Part shown: positions 6,679 through 14,170 of the stretch, in pieces
How positions within the stretch are numbered: the stretch's first letter is position 1
How the letters are laid out: every line of letters begins with the position of its first letter
Program-made: the position numbers and the translations under genes
Notes under the pieces: generated by a model
The model's database searches: none
The model's input: only the letters and a program-made list of their open reading frames with translations
What the model was told of the DNA's origin: nothing
IMG/VR virus record: IMGVR_UViG_3300031576_000026
Span: 1 to 64,000 of that record
Length of the DNA stretch: 64,000 nucleotides
Reading direction: 5' to 3' (one strand)
Source: a virus

Positions 6679-7065
6679 ATGAGTGTAATGAATAGATTAG
6701 GAAATTGTCATAATCAATTTCAAGGTAAATATAAAAGGGTATTAACGGTTTGTTCTGCTGGTCTTCTTCGATCTCCAACGGCAGCTTTAGTTCTCTCTCA
6801 AGAACCATTTAATTTTAATACAAGAGCGGCAGGACTAGAAAAAAATTTCGCCTTAATTGTCGTAGATGATGTTCTTATAGAATGGGCACAAGAAATTGTT
6901 TGTATGACTAAATCTCAAGAAAAATCTTTAAAGGGGATGACAAATAAACCAGTTATTTGTCTTGATATTCAGGACAGCTTTCCCTATAGAGATCCAGAGT
7001 TAACTAAATTAATTGTTGAAAAATATGAAGAAAAAACTAATAATAAAACTATATGCAAAACCTAA
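6679..7065 (+). CDS. low-molecular-weight tyrosine phosphatase-like protein
   Basis: 128 residues. VLTVCSAGLLRSPTAA (residues 21-36) carries the CX5R phosphatase loop, C25 to R31, followed by the SPTA helix start typical of the LMW-PTP/arsenate reductase fold. An RDPEL segment near the C-terminus could supply the general acid. AAGGAG precedes ATG 6679. A role in dephosphorylating host or phage proteins is inferred; arsenate reductase-like chemistry is an alternative. Confidence 0.75.
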   Translation: MSVMNRLGNCHNQFQGKYKRVLTVCSAGLLRSPTAALVLSQEPFNFNTRAAGLEKNFALIVVDDVLIEWAQEIVCMTKSQEKSLKGMTNKPVICLDIQDSFPYRDPELTKLIVEKYEEKTNNKTICKT

Positions 7066-7258
7066 TACAAAAGAAGAAGCCCAAGCTATGATTATAAGAA
7101 TATTGAGACGTCATGGCTGCACATGGGGCAGAATCGGAGAACTTTGTGCTTTAGCATTTAATCTTAAAGAATATGGAGGTCAAATGCTTGGGAAAGAATT
7201 GTGTGATGGAGCTGCTAAATTATTCGATGAAGACCCCAAAAAAGAGCCGTGGAACTAA
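7025..7258 (+). CDS. hypothetical protein (77 aa)
   Basis: I take ATG 7025 (MKKKLIIKLY) as start; an earlier ATG at 7013 is in frame. The protein has an RILRRHGCTWGRIGELCALAF segment and an acidic C-terminus. It overlaps the phosphatase-like gene by about 40 bases and the next gene by 10. No family is recognised. Confidence 0.6.
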   Translation: MKKKLIIKLYAKPNTKEEAQAMIIRILRRHGCTWGRIGELCALAFNLKEYGGQMLGKELCDGAAKLFDEDPKKEPWN

Positions 7259-7794
7259 TTCTTCCCCATAAAGAATACTACAATGCCCTTATTCCTGGAA
7301 TATTTGCCTTTATTAATGAAGTTGATAAGAAGATTGAGGTTAGGTATAGCCAATGTATTAGTAGCTCAATGGTGAGCATTTTAAGAGAAATTAAGCTGGG
7401 TTCATTAAGACCTAAAGATATTATAAACGATTTTCATGATAATAAACTTCGATTTAGGATTCTTGAAGAAATTCCAAATGATAGGTCTATAGGGAACATT
7501 AAGAAACAATATTGGATTGATGAATATAGAAAACAAGGTTATTCAACTTATAAAATCTTAAAGCAACCTGTTTATAAAATTAGAATTGATATTGAAAATT
7601 ATTTAGTATGTGTAAGTATTGAGAATTTAAACTCAATTAAGACTATAGTTGGGATCTTTGATAAAATGAAAGACGCAAAACAATTCATCAAGCAATATTA
7701 TAACAAAGATAAAATCAATGATATGGGTTCTATAGTTGTTGCTAATAATCCCTTAACAAGGCATCATTTTCTAGAAATTAACAACTTTTTATAG
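7249..7794 (+). CDS. possible degenerate GIY-YIG nuclease-like protein
   Basis: GTG start at 7249, overlapping the previous stop; no ATG is available nearby. Residues 17-35 (GIFAFINEVDKKIEVRYSQ) sit where GIY-...-YIG would be. The later LRFRILEEIP...KKQYWIDEYRKQGYSTYK order matches the second half of GIY-YIG domains, but the YIG tyrosine/glycine are not intact. It may be an inactive or diverged endonuclease. Confidence in the gene is high, in the family low. Confidence 0.5.
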   Translation: MELILPHKEYYNALIPGIFAFINEVDKKIEVRYSQCISSSMVSILREIKLGSLRPKDIINDFHDNKLRFRILEEIPNDRSIGNIKKQYWIDEYRKQGYSTYKILKQPVYKIRIDIENYLVCVSIENLNSIKTIVGIFDKMKDAKQFIKQYYNKDKINDMGSIVVANNPLTRHHFLEINNFL

Positions 7795-7812
7795 AAATAA
7801 GAGGGAATTTTT

Positions 7813-7974
7813 ATGTTGCCAATCATTGAAATTATTGATATGGTATTAATAATGATCCTTGTGATAATAGAATCAGCAACCTATTATAGAACCTTTTTAA
7901 AGAAAAAAAGAACCTATAATAGAAAGCCTAAGTTTATTCCTAAAGTAATAAAAAATAAAGCTTATGATGAATAA
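7813..7974 (+). CDS. small membrane protein (53 aa)
   Basis: ATG 7813 after GAGGG. One hydrophobic segment at residues 3-20 (PIIEIIDMVLIMILVIIE) is followed by a strongly basic tail (FLKKKRTYNRKPK), predicting a single-pass protein with the tail in the cytoplasm. The stop overlaps the next start (ATGATGAATAA). Role unknown. Confidence 0.6.
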   Translation: MLPIIEIIDMVLIMILVIIESATYYRTFLKKKRTYNRKPKFIPKVIKNKAYDE

Positions 7975-8137
7975 AATTATTAAAGTTGATTTTAAAAATA
8001 AGAGAAGAACAGGAATTTTTAATGCAAACAGGCTACTGGCTTGGCCGATTAAAAGTTATATTTTCATATTGACCGTATTACTTTTATCTGCTATAATGCC
8101 TTTTATGATGGAATTGGTATCCAAATGGGTATTTTAG
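7967..8137 (+). CDS. small membrane protein (56 aa)
   Basis: A basic N-terminal half (MNKIIKVDFKNKRRTG) precedes a membrane segment near residues 31-49 (YIFILTVLLLSAIMPFMME). It overlaps both neighbours, sharing 13 bases with the next gene. With the preceding gene it forms a pair of tiny membrane proteins of unknown role; host membrane takeover is speculative. Confidence 0.6.
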   Translation: MNKIIKVDFKNKRRTGIFNANRLLAWPIKSYIFILTVLLLSAIMPFMMELVSKWVF

Positions 8138-8394
8138 ATTTCTTAAATTTAGTTCCTTCAAGAAGAACGGGAAGAAAAGATTTAAATTACGAATTCGACA
8201 TATTACAAAAATTCAAGGATGTTACATTCGGTGCTGTAGATTTTAGACTTAACATAAGAGCGGATAGATTAATGAAAATCTTATCAGTAATTTCTGTAGG
8301 TGAGTGTTATTATGCACGGGGTGTGGATTGGAAATATCAGGAATTCCCAGTTTATAATATGCCACTACCTTTAAAATCAAGGAATAAGAAATAA
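8125..8394 (+). CDS. hypothetical protein (89 aa)
   Basis: ATG 8125 lies within the end of the preceding gene. The protein has a basic SRRTGRKDLNYEFD segment and a VISVGECYYARGVDWKYQ segment, probably alpha/beta. No family is recognised. Confidence 0.55.
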   Translation: MGILDFLNLVPSRRTGRKDLNYEFDILQKFKDVTFGAVDFRLNIRADRLMKILSVISVGECYYARGVDWKYQEFPVYNMPLPLKSRNKK

Positions 8395-8396
8395 TT

Positions 8397-8873
8397 ATGA
8401 ATAAAGAACTAGAAGATAGATTATGCAGAGAGTTTCCGAATTTATACGCGGATATGTACAAAGATCCCATACAGAGTTGTATGGCATTTGGAATAGAAAC
8501 TGGTGATGGTTGGTTTGATCTTATTTATGATCTGTCTTCTAAATTAGAAAAAATAATTGTTGAATATAAAGAAAAATATCCAGATATAGAATATTGGCCT
8601 AAAGCAAGTCAAGTGAAAGAAAAATATTCATCTTTGAGATTTTACATGACCACATCAACAGATGAAATGGAAAGGTTAATAGATGAAGCTGAATCTAAAA
8701 GTTATCATCTTTGCGAGATGTGTGGAAAAGAGGGTCAGTGTAATCTTAATGGCTGGTTGGCAGTACGTTGCAGAGACTGTTGGAACTCTGATGTTGGTTA
8801 CGACGAAACTACTAAATTAAAGAAAGAGCAAAGACTAAAGGATCTAGAAGATGGATTTGGTGAAACAGATTAA
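8397..8873 (+). CDS. conserved phage protein with C-terminal zinc motif
   Basis: 158 residues. The order LCREFPNLY, SCMAFGIETGDGWFDLI, VKEKYSSLRFYM, then CEMCGKEGQC...VRCRDCW is a layout I recall from uncharacterised phage and prophage proteins. The two C-x2-C pairs (about residues 103-106 and 124-127) should bind zinc. No function is known. Confidence 0.7.
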   Translation: MNKELEDRLCREFPNLYADMYKDPIQSCMAFGIETGDGWFDLIYDLSSKLEKIIVEYKEKYPDIEYWPKASQVKEKYSSLRFYMTTSTDEMERLIDEAESKSYHLCEMCGKEGQCNLNGWLAVRCRDCWNSDVGYDETTKLKKEQRLKDLEDGFGETD

Positions 8874-9159
8874 AAATCTTTTTACTTTCGGATGGTTTAG
8901 TAAAAAAAGACCATCGAAAATAACAAAGAAATTTAAAGTTTATAATGATTATGTAGATTTAACTTTTTCAATGAAAGATGGGATGTCTTTTGTTCATAGA
9001 AAAATACCAGAGCATCTTTATCAGCTTCACATTCCAACTGGTCCATGGGTATTCATTTATGATCAAATTTCTACTTATTATCCAGTTTCTGACATAATCA
9101 AAATAAAGGTGAATAGATATAAAGAAGAAACTGAAATGGTGATTGAGGAGTACAAATGA
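8851..9159 (+). CDS. hypothetical protein (102 aa)
   Basis: ATG 8851 lies inside the end of the previous gene. The N-terminus is basic (KQIKNLFTFGWFSKKRPSK) and the rest is beta-rich with many aromatics. The stop overlaps the start of the HAD-like gene (ATGA). No family is recognised. Confidence 0.55.
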   Translation: MDLVKQIKNLFTFGWFSKKRPSKITKKFKVYNDYVDLTFSMKDGMSFVHRKIPEHLYQLHIPTGPWVFIYDQISTYYPVSDIIKIKVNRYKEETEMVIEEYK

Positions 9160-9620
9160 AACTAATACTAGCCCTTGTTGTTAGAACTATTATTTTTCTT
9201 AGAAAGTTTTTTATTAAAGGTCATCTAATTCAAGGTGATCCTTCTAGATTATTTACAGATCCCACTATTTTTAGTGATATCGATGGAACATTAGTTATAT
9301 GGCATCAAGAAGATCATCTGGAAGCAATACCATTTAATTGTTATGGAACAGAATATAAACTAGTACCAAATAAAGAAAATATAAAAAAACTTAAAGAATT
9401 TCACAACAAAGGATATACAGTTATCGTATGGAGCGCAGCTGGAAGTGGCTGGTGTCAAGAAGTAGTTAAAAAACTTAAATTGAAAAAATACGTTAAGTAT
9501 TGCGTATCCAAGCCTGAGTATTTTCTCGATGATTTAAAAGCAGAAAAATTCCTTCCTGAAAATAGAAGATTTAATCATGAATATATTAAACAGGAGGATT
9601 CTAAGGTGTTAAAACTATAA
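9156..9620 (+). CDS. HAD-superfamily hydrolase-like protein
   Basis: 154 residues. Motif I is FSDIDGTLV (D41, D43), motif II is the Ser93 in VIVWSAAGSGW, and motif III is K119 in VSKPE followed by D125-D126. This is a full set of HAD phosphatase residues on a short core without a large cap. A hydrophobic basic N-terminal stretch (residues 1-20) could anchor it to membrane. The substrate could be a nucleotide or a polynucleotide 3' phosphate; undetermined. Confidence 0.75.
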   Translation: MKLILALVVRTIIFLRKFFIKGHLIQGDPSRLFTDPTIFSDIDGTLVIWHQEDHLEAIPFNCYGTEYKLVPNKENIKKLKEFHNKGYTVIVWSAAGSGWCQEVVKKLKLKKYVKYCVSKPEYFLDDLKAEKFLPENRRFNHEYIKQEDSKVLKL

Positions 9621-9621
9621 T

Positions 9622-9890
9622 TTCCCCAAGTCCAAGAGGGCGAAACAATCAACCCTATCGCAGCTCGGGCAACTGCAAACTGATGATCTTGTAGGGTATA
9701 TGATACATCAGCGAAGCATAGGGGGGCGATACCGGCCAGCCAAAGGAATCATGCCCAAAGGCTTAAGGGTCTATTGGACCCAAATGGTATGACATATGCT
9801 GGACAGACAGCGTTTCCCGAGTCACATGCGGGTATTCTGATCAAATAGAAGGTGTGAGGAGTTTGGGAGGTCTGGCTTAAAATCTCCCTT
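9622..9890 (+). ncRNA. candidate structured RNA, unknown family
   Basis: This stretch is visibly richer in G and C than its neighbours and has no convincing ORF. Pairings by eye: a closing stem CCCAAGT 9625-9631 with 9861-9867; CCCTAT 9653-9658 with ATAGGG 9718-9723, enclosing hairpins GCAG 9660-9663/CTGC 9673-9676 and CTGATGATC 9680-9688/9702-9711; TCATGCC 9749-9755 with GGTATGA 9786-9792 around GGGTC 9767-9771/GACCC 9777-9781; GCTG 9798-9801/CAGC 9808-9811. The result is a multibranched fold of about 245 nt. GGGAG 9865-9869 can instead pair with CTCCC 9884-9888. Strand is inferred from neighbouring genes. Confidence 0.6.
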
Positions 9891-9893
9891 ATT

Positions 9894-10031
9894 ATGACAA
9901 AATTTATAATATATCCATTTAAATTTATTTTAAAAATACTATCTTATTACATTGAAAATAAAGATAAAAAAAGAAGATTTAAGAAGTCTCGAAAAGCCAA
10001 GATTAAAGTTAAGAGGAACAAAAGTACATAA
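9894..10031 (+). CDS. 45-aa basic protein
   Basis: ATG 9894 to TAA. A hydrophobic N-terminal half (FIIYPFKFILKILSYYI) and a very basic C-terminal half (KKRRFKKSRKAKIKVKRNK) suggest a membrane- or nucleic-acid-binding peptide. It lies directly after the candidate RNA. The ribosome site is weak and the gene status uncertain. Confidence 0.4.
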   Translation: MTKFIIYPFKFILKILSYYIENKDKKRRFKKSRKAKIKVKRNKST

Positions 10032-10069
10032 AAGCCACAAAAAGTACAACAGAAAGGCAAATCATAAAT

Positions 10070-10279
10070 ATGAACGGGAAGAAAGAGACTAGATTAATAT
10101 CATGTAAGGTTTGTAAGGAAGTAAAAGAAGCATTTCAGGATGGATTCTACCCAAAAGGAATTAACAGGCGTTGGCGAGATTCCGATGGGAGGATGTTTAA
10201 TGGTAAAGTTTGCCCTATTTGTAATGCGGAACGTACGAAATCACACGCACAAAAGAAACGCCTATTAAACACTATGTGA
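10070..10279 (+). CDS. small zinc-finger protein (69 aa)
   Basis: CKVC (12-15) and CPIC (48-51) frame a basic, aromatic middle (GINRRWRDSDGR), followed by AERTKSHAQKKR. The arrangement resembles the zinc-finger lead of phage HNH-type proteins but no catalytic HNH follows. It is probably a nucleic-acid-binding protein. Role unknown. Confidence 0.6.
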   Translation: MNGKKETRLISCKVCKEVKEAFQDGFYPKGINRRWRDSDGRMFNGKVCPICNAERTKSHAQKKRLLNTM

Positions 10280-10289
10280 TACTAATAAA

Positions 10290-11189
10290 ATGAAAAAATT
10301 AGATCTAGCATATGGTAATCCAGCTTTTCTTCATCCATATTGGGATGAGAAAACTTTAAAACTACCCCAAATTAAATCTTTTACTCATTCATATACTTAC
10401 GATGGAATTCCAGAATTAAAAGATGCTATAGTCAAATTACACAAACAAGAAACCAACGCATCAACTATTAATAGATATATTGTTGTGGGTAATGGTGCTG
10501 GACAAGTATTATCTTCGGCAATTCATGCCCTGAATTCTCCGGTATTTGCAGCAATACCCCATTTCCAAAGATTCCCATTTTATGCAAAAAATGCAGGATA
10601 TCCGTGGATGGAATGTTATAATCCAGATTTTACACAAATTATCACATGTCCGAATAATCCGGACAATTTCAATGAATATCATGACTATGGCTGTAAAAAA
10701 ATTTTTGATTTAAGTTATAACTGGAGGACGTACACCGATCCTATTTTTTTTGATGAAGATATTATGATTTTTAGTTTGAGTAAATCTCTGGGAATGGCTT
10801 CGGCGCGTATAGGCTGGGCTCTAGTTAGAGATAAAAAAATAGCTGAGAAAATGAGAGACTATATAGAATATAATACAGGGGGAGTATCCATCTATTCACA
10901 AATGGAAGCTGTAGATCATTTATCATCTCAACTCTATGATAATAACAAAATATTTGACTATGGAAGAATTATTCTAAGGAATAGATGGTGCAAAATTTTT
11001 CAAGCCAAGCCAGATTTTATTCCTCTGAATATAAATGGACAATTTTTATGGGGATTGGGGAATCCTCCCCCCAACGTCGAAGTTGTTGAAGGAAAAAAAT
11101 TTGGGGCAAATGATTCCTTTTTTCGTATTAATTTGGGATGTTCAAATAAACATTTTGAAACTCTGTTATGTTATCTTCAGAAGAAATAG
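10290..11189 (+). CDS. PLP-dependent aminotransferase, alliinase/TAA1 type
   Basis: 299 residues, fold-type I. The start LDLAYGNPAFLHPYW matches the alliinase/tryptophan aminotransferase family lead. GNGAGQ (67-72) is the cofactor phosphate loop, NNPD (122-125) the pyridine-side Asn motif, and D140-x2-Y143 contact the ring. SLSKS gives the Schiff-base Lys165, and SARIGWA Arg173 binds phosphate. FFRINLG near the C-terminus supplies the carboxylate-binding Arg. All key residues are present, so it is probably active. The amino acid substrate is unknown. Such a gene is unusual in a phage and lies in the early block beside small overlapping phage genes. Confidence 0.8.
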   Translation: MKKLDLAYGNPAFLHPYWDEKTLKLPQIKSFTHSYTYDGIPELKDAIVKLHKQETNASTINRYIVVGNGAGQVLSSAIHALNSPVFAAIPHFQRFPFYAKNAGYPWMECYNPDFTQIITCPNNPDNFNEYHDYGCKKIFDLSYNWRTYTDPIFFDEDIMIFSLSKSLGMASARIGWALVRDKKIAEKMRDYIEYNTGGVSIYSQMEAVDHLSSQLYDNNKIFDYGRIILRNRWCKIFQAKPDFIPLNINGQFLWGLGNPPPNVEVVEGKKFGANDSFFRINLGCSNKHFETLLCYLQKK

Positions 11190-11440
11190 ATCATCTTATT
11201 AAAGAAACCATGGATGTTGGAAATCGCGTGAAGACTTCTTATAATCTAGTGATGTCTTTGAATAATAAAGAAAGTCGAGCTACATATACCCAAGATCTTT
11301 TAATTATGATTGAGGCTTATAAGGATTTGTGTCTCATATTAAAAAATGAATTGGATGTGTATATAAAAGAAGAATCTAAAAATAATAAACCCATTAATTT
11401 AATTTATAGGAAAATTTTTCGTTGCTTGAGTATTAATTAG
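11168..11440 (+). CDS. helical hypothetical protein (90 aa)
   Basis: ATG 11168 lies in the last codons of the aminotransferase gene. The protein is mostly helical with no known motif. Its stop converges on, and overlaps by 8 bases, the end of the minus-strand peptidase gene. Confidence 0.55.
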   Translation: MLSSEEIDHLIKETMDVGNRVKTSYNLVMSLNNKESRATYTQDLLIMIEAYKDLCLILKNELDVYIKEESKNNKPINLIYRKIFRCLSIN

Positions 11441-11837
11441 TCATTTTGAAGTATGGTATAAAGATTCTTTTACCGCTTTGGGGTGGATATATTTGGCAAT
11501 GAACCCAAGAAGGCGTAAAGCTTTTATCTTCTAAATAAACCCCTAATTTTTCTAATAATTTCAAGTTATCTATACACCAATTCCAAAACTGTCTATCTCT
11601 ATCCCAAACATCACAAGCTGCTGCTAATATGTGCGTACTTTTCCTGGGTTTTCTTCCTGCTGCGCTATCTATTCTAACCTGATCTTCTTCACTACGAACC
11701 CCAGAAGTAATTATTATGGGCTTTCCATAAGCTTTTCTGATCTCATTCATTACTTCATAAAGCTTTTCAAAATTTTTCTTTTTTTCCTCAGTTAGGGGAT
11801 AATCATGAGGATTTAATTCTTTTCGCGTAATAGCCAT
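11433..11837 (-). CDS. M15 family peptidase, probable endolysin
   Basis: 134 residues from ATG 11837 (a TTG two codons upstream is also in frame). TSGVRSEEDQ (44-53), STHILAAACDV with H69 and D76, and WVHCQ with H113 match the M15 (VanY/Hedgehog-like) zinc site H-x6-D ... H. Phage enzymes of this size cleave peptidoglycan cross-bridges or L-Ala-D-Glu bonds during lysis. It is the only minus-strand gene within the plus-strand block and has its own TTTAACAACT element upstream, suggesting late expression. No signal peptide is seen, so a holin would be needed. Confidence 0.75.
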   Translation of the reverse strand: MAITRKELNPHDYPLTEEKKKNFEKLYEVMNEIRKAYGKPIIITSGVRSEEDQVRIDSAAGRKPRKSTHILAAACDVWDRDRQFWNWCIDNLKLLEKLGVYLEDKSFTPSWVHCQIYPPQSGKRIFIPYFKMTN

Positions 11838-11847
11838 ATTCAATGAA

Positions 11848-11857
11848 AGTTGTTAAA
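11848..11857 (-). promoter_or_regulatory. TTTAACAACT element before endolysin gene
   Basis: On the minus strand TTTAACAACT stands about 10 bases before ATG 11837. It matches the core of the plus-strand copies at virion blocks. Finding it in correct orientation on the opposite strand supports a directional transcription signal. Confidence 0.5.
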
Positions 11858-11912
11858 TCCCGAAAATTATTCACAATTTCAATACTTCTTTAATATTTTC
11901 CATATTTTAGAA

Positions 11913-11924
11913 TTAACAACTATA
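11913..11924 (+). promoter_or_regulatory. TTAACAACTATA late-promoter-like element
   Basis: AATTAACAACTATATATGAAAA occurs about 100 bases before the first gene of the packaging block (ATG 12019), divergent from the copy at 11848-11857. It is one of eight strong copies at transcription-block heads. Confidence 0.55.
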
Positions 11925-12018
11925 TATGAAAATAGAAGCGGATAGGCCAACTGCTACACAATGTAGCTCTATAATTAACCAGTGGTAATCCAAATCTTTT
12001 CACAACTAGGAGAATAAT

Positions 12019-12309
12019 ATGTCTTCAGCTATTAGATATCTAGCTTTGGGACTCTTTTGTATTACATCATTTAAAGGTCTCTATTATGGCTTTACGTGGA
12101 TTGAAATTCCTTTATTGGCTATCATGGCATGTTTAAGTATGTTTTATGAATACAATTCACAGAATAAAAAGTGGAAAGAACTAAGTGATAAATGTAATTC
12201 CCTTCAAAAAAATCACGGTGATTTGGTACAAAATATAGACCAACTAAAAACACATGTGGCTGGATTAAAGCTAGGAACACAATTACGAAGTTCGAATCTG
12301 GTAAAATAA
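12019..12309 (+). CDS. membrane protein with coiled coil, possible holin/lysis role
   Basis: 96 residues after AGGAG. Two hydrophobic segments (about 5-18 and 26-42, the second ALLAIMACLSMFYEY-like) precede a heptad-rich tail (residues 50-90). It lies just across a divergent promoter region from the peptidase, so a holin or other lysis-membrane role is possible. It could equally be a packaging-associated membrane protein. Confidence 0.5.
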   Translation: MSSAIRYLALGLFCITSFKGLYYGFTWIEIPLLAIMACLSMFYEYNSQNKKWKELSDKCNSLQKNHGDLVQNIDQLKTHVAGLKLGTQLRSSNLVK

Positions 12310-12723
12310 ATGGATAATATTTATAACTTAACAAGTCAATTTAAAGATTTCTCCGAACTTCAGGAATATGCGAATTCACAATATCGATTAATAGTTGATT
12401 TATCAAGAAAAATAAATGATCTAGAAGCCGAAAATAAACATTTAAAGATTCTGTTGGAGGGGGCAGTACCTTTAATAGGTCAAAAACCATCGGAATCTAT
12501 AGTTACTGATTTATCCGATGAAGAGGTGATTTGTAGAACTCAAATTAAGATCTTAAAAGATACCGCACTAGATCGAGAATTTACCAATGATGAGGCTAAA
12601 AAATTTGATATTTTTGTTAAAACCTTATTATCGTTGAAGTCTAAAGAAGACAATTCATCGTCCAAACTCTCTAAAGTGAAGGATTCAGATTTATTAGAAG
12701 TCTTGATTACTAGTAATGAGTAA
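12310..12723 (+). CDS. possible terminase small subunit
   Basis: 137 residues. A coiled-coil segment (about 28-50) is followed by DEEVICRTQIKILKDTALDRE and a helical FDIFVKTLLSLK stretch. Position supports TerS: it ends inside the start of the large terminase (ATGAGTAA overlap). TerS proteins diverge strongly, so the call is by context and by a remembered resemblance to similar short proteins upstream of TerL. Confidence 0.45.
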   Translation: MDNIYNLTSQFKDFSELQEYANSQYRLIVDLSRKINDLEAENKHLKILLEGAVPLIGQKPSESIVTDLSDEEVICRTQIKILKDTALDREFTNDEAKKFDIFVKTLLSLKSKEDNSSSKLSKVKDSDLLEVLITSNE

Positions 12724-14170
12724 TATGACAAAACAAGAAGCCAAAAATCAACTCTGGAGAAGGGGCATACTTTCTTGGAAATTAGACAAGGCTCAGAAAG
12801 AACTATATAAATTATTTTATGAATCTGATCATAAGGTCCAGACTTGGTTACTGAGTAGAAGAAACGGAAAAACATATTCACTAATCATATTGGCTGCTGA
12901 GATATGTATAAAACATAAGGATAGTATTATAAAATTCGTAGCTCCTACCAAGTTACAGATTAATAATATATTACGTCCATTATTTAAACAGATTTTTGAA
13001 GATTGCCCGGAAGATATAAAACCGGAATTTCGCGCGAAAGACTACATTTATTATTTTCCTAATGGAAGCGAAATCCAATTAGCCGGAACTGATAATCAAC
13101 ATGCCGAGAAATTAAGAGGTGGTGATAGCACAATAGCAATAGTTGATGAGGCAGGAAGCTGTTCTAATTTGGAATATGTGGTGAAAAGTATTTTGCTACC
13201 AACTACTTTGGTCACAAAGGGTAAGGTTATACTAGCTAGCACTCCACCAGAAGAACCAGAACATGATTTTATTAAGTTTATAGAAGATGCGGAAATGAGG
13301 GGTTCTTTAATCAAAAAAACCATAGAAGACAATCCTAGATTGACTAAAGTGGAAGTAGAACAATTCATAATTGAACTTGGTGGTAGAAATAGTGCAGCAT
13401 GTAGACGAGAGCTATTTTGCGAAATAATTAAAGATTCTTCCCTGGCCGTAATTCCAGAATTTTCTCCAGACTTGGAAAAAGAAATCGTTAGGGAATGGCC
13501 CAAACCGCCTTTTTTTGATGGGTATGTATCAATGGATTTGGGATTTAAAGATTTAACTGCTGTCTTATTTGGATATTATGATTTCAGAACGGATAAGGTC
13601 ATATTGGAAGATGAATTAGTTATAGATTTTTCAGATTCTAATAATAATTTACCAAATCTCATCGATAAAATCAAAAATAAAGAAAAAGAACTATGGTTTA
13701 ACATATTAACCAATGAAGTAAAAAAACCATACATGAGGGTTAGTGATATTAACTATATAGTAACTCAAGAAATTGCTAGGGCATCTCAAGGAGAAATTTC
13801 CTTTATTCCAACAAGAAAAGATGATAAAGACGCAGCATTAAATACTTTTCGAATGATGATTGCAAATAAAAAAGTCATTATTAATCCGAAGTGTAAAAAT
13901 ACTATACGTCATTTAAGAAATGTTAGATGGGCTAGTAAACTTAACCATAAAACATTCGGAAGATCCCCAGATAATGGACATTATGATTGTGTAGATGCTG
14001 CTATTTATTTCATTAGATCTATAGCTTATGGTAAAAATCCTTACCCAGCTCATTATAATGTAAATATGAAAGATCTATTTATCCACAATCCAGAAAAGTT
14101 CAATAAAGCAAATAATCAAATAGATATATTTAAGCATGTTTTTAGAAAGGTAAAGAAAATTTATGGCTAA
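12716..14170 (+). CDS. terL: terminase large subunit
   Basis: 484 residues, a normal TerL length. ATPase: Walker A-like LSRRNGKT (46-53), Walker B AIVDEA with D144-E145, and coupling motif ASTPP (174-178). Nuclease: D274 in MDLGFKD, D344 in RVSDIN, and D424/D427 in HYDCVDAA, the RNase H-like acid triad. It powers DNA packaging at the portal and cuts the concatemer. It overlaps the portal start by 8 bases. In-frame ATGs at 12716 and 12725 are both possible starts. Confidence 0.93.
   Translation: MSNMTKQEAKNQLWRRGILSWKLDKAQKELYKLFYESDHKVQTWLLSRRNGKTYSLIILAAEICIKHKDSIIKFVAPTKLQINNILRPLFKQIFEDCPEDIKPEFRAKDYIYYFPNGSEIQLAGTDNQHAEKLRGGDSTIAIVDEAGSCSNLEYVVKSILLPTTLVTKGKVILASTPPEEPEHDFIKFIEDAEMRGSLIKKTIEDNPRLTKVEVEQFIIELGGRNSAACRRELFCEIIKDSSLAVIPEFSPDLEKEIVREWPKPPFFDGYVSMDLGFKDLTAVLFGYYDFRTDKVILEDELVIDFSDSNNNLPNLIDKIKNKEKELWFNILTNEVKKPYMRVSDINYIVTQEIARASQGEISFIPTRKDDKDAALNTFRMMIANKKVIINPKCKNTIRHLRNVRWASKLNHKTFGRSPDNGHYDCVDAAIYFIRSIAYGKNPYPAHYNVNMKDLFIHNPEKFNKANNQIDIFKHVFRKVKKIYG

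Noticed and set aside
9622-9890. Hammerhead ribozyme or group I intron reading of the structured region (CTGATGA, CGAAAC strings)
   Set aside because: The CTGATGA is taken up in a hairpin stem, the required GAAA and cleavage-site order is missing, and no split exon or P7-type core is visible.
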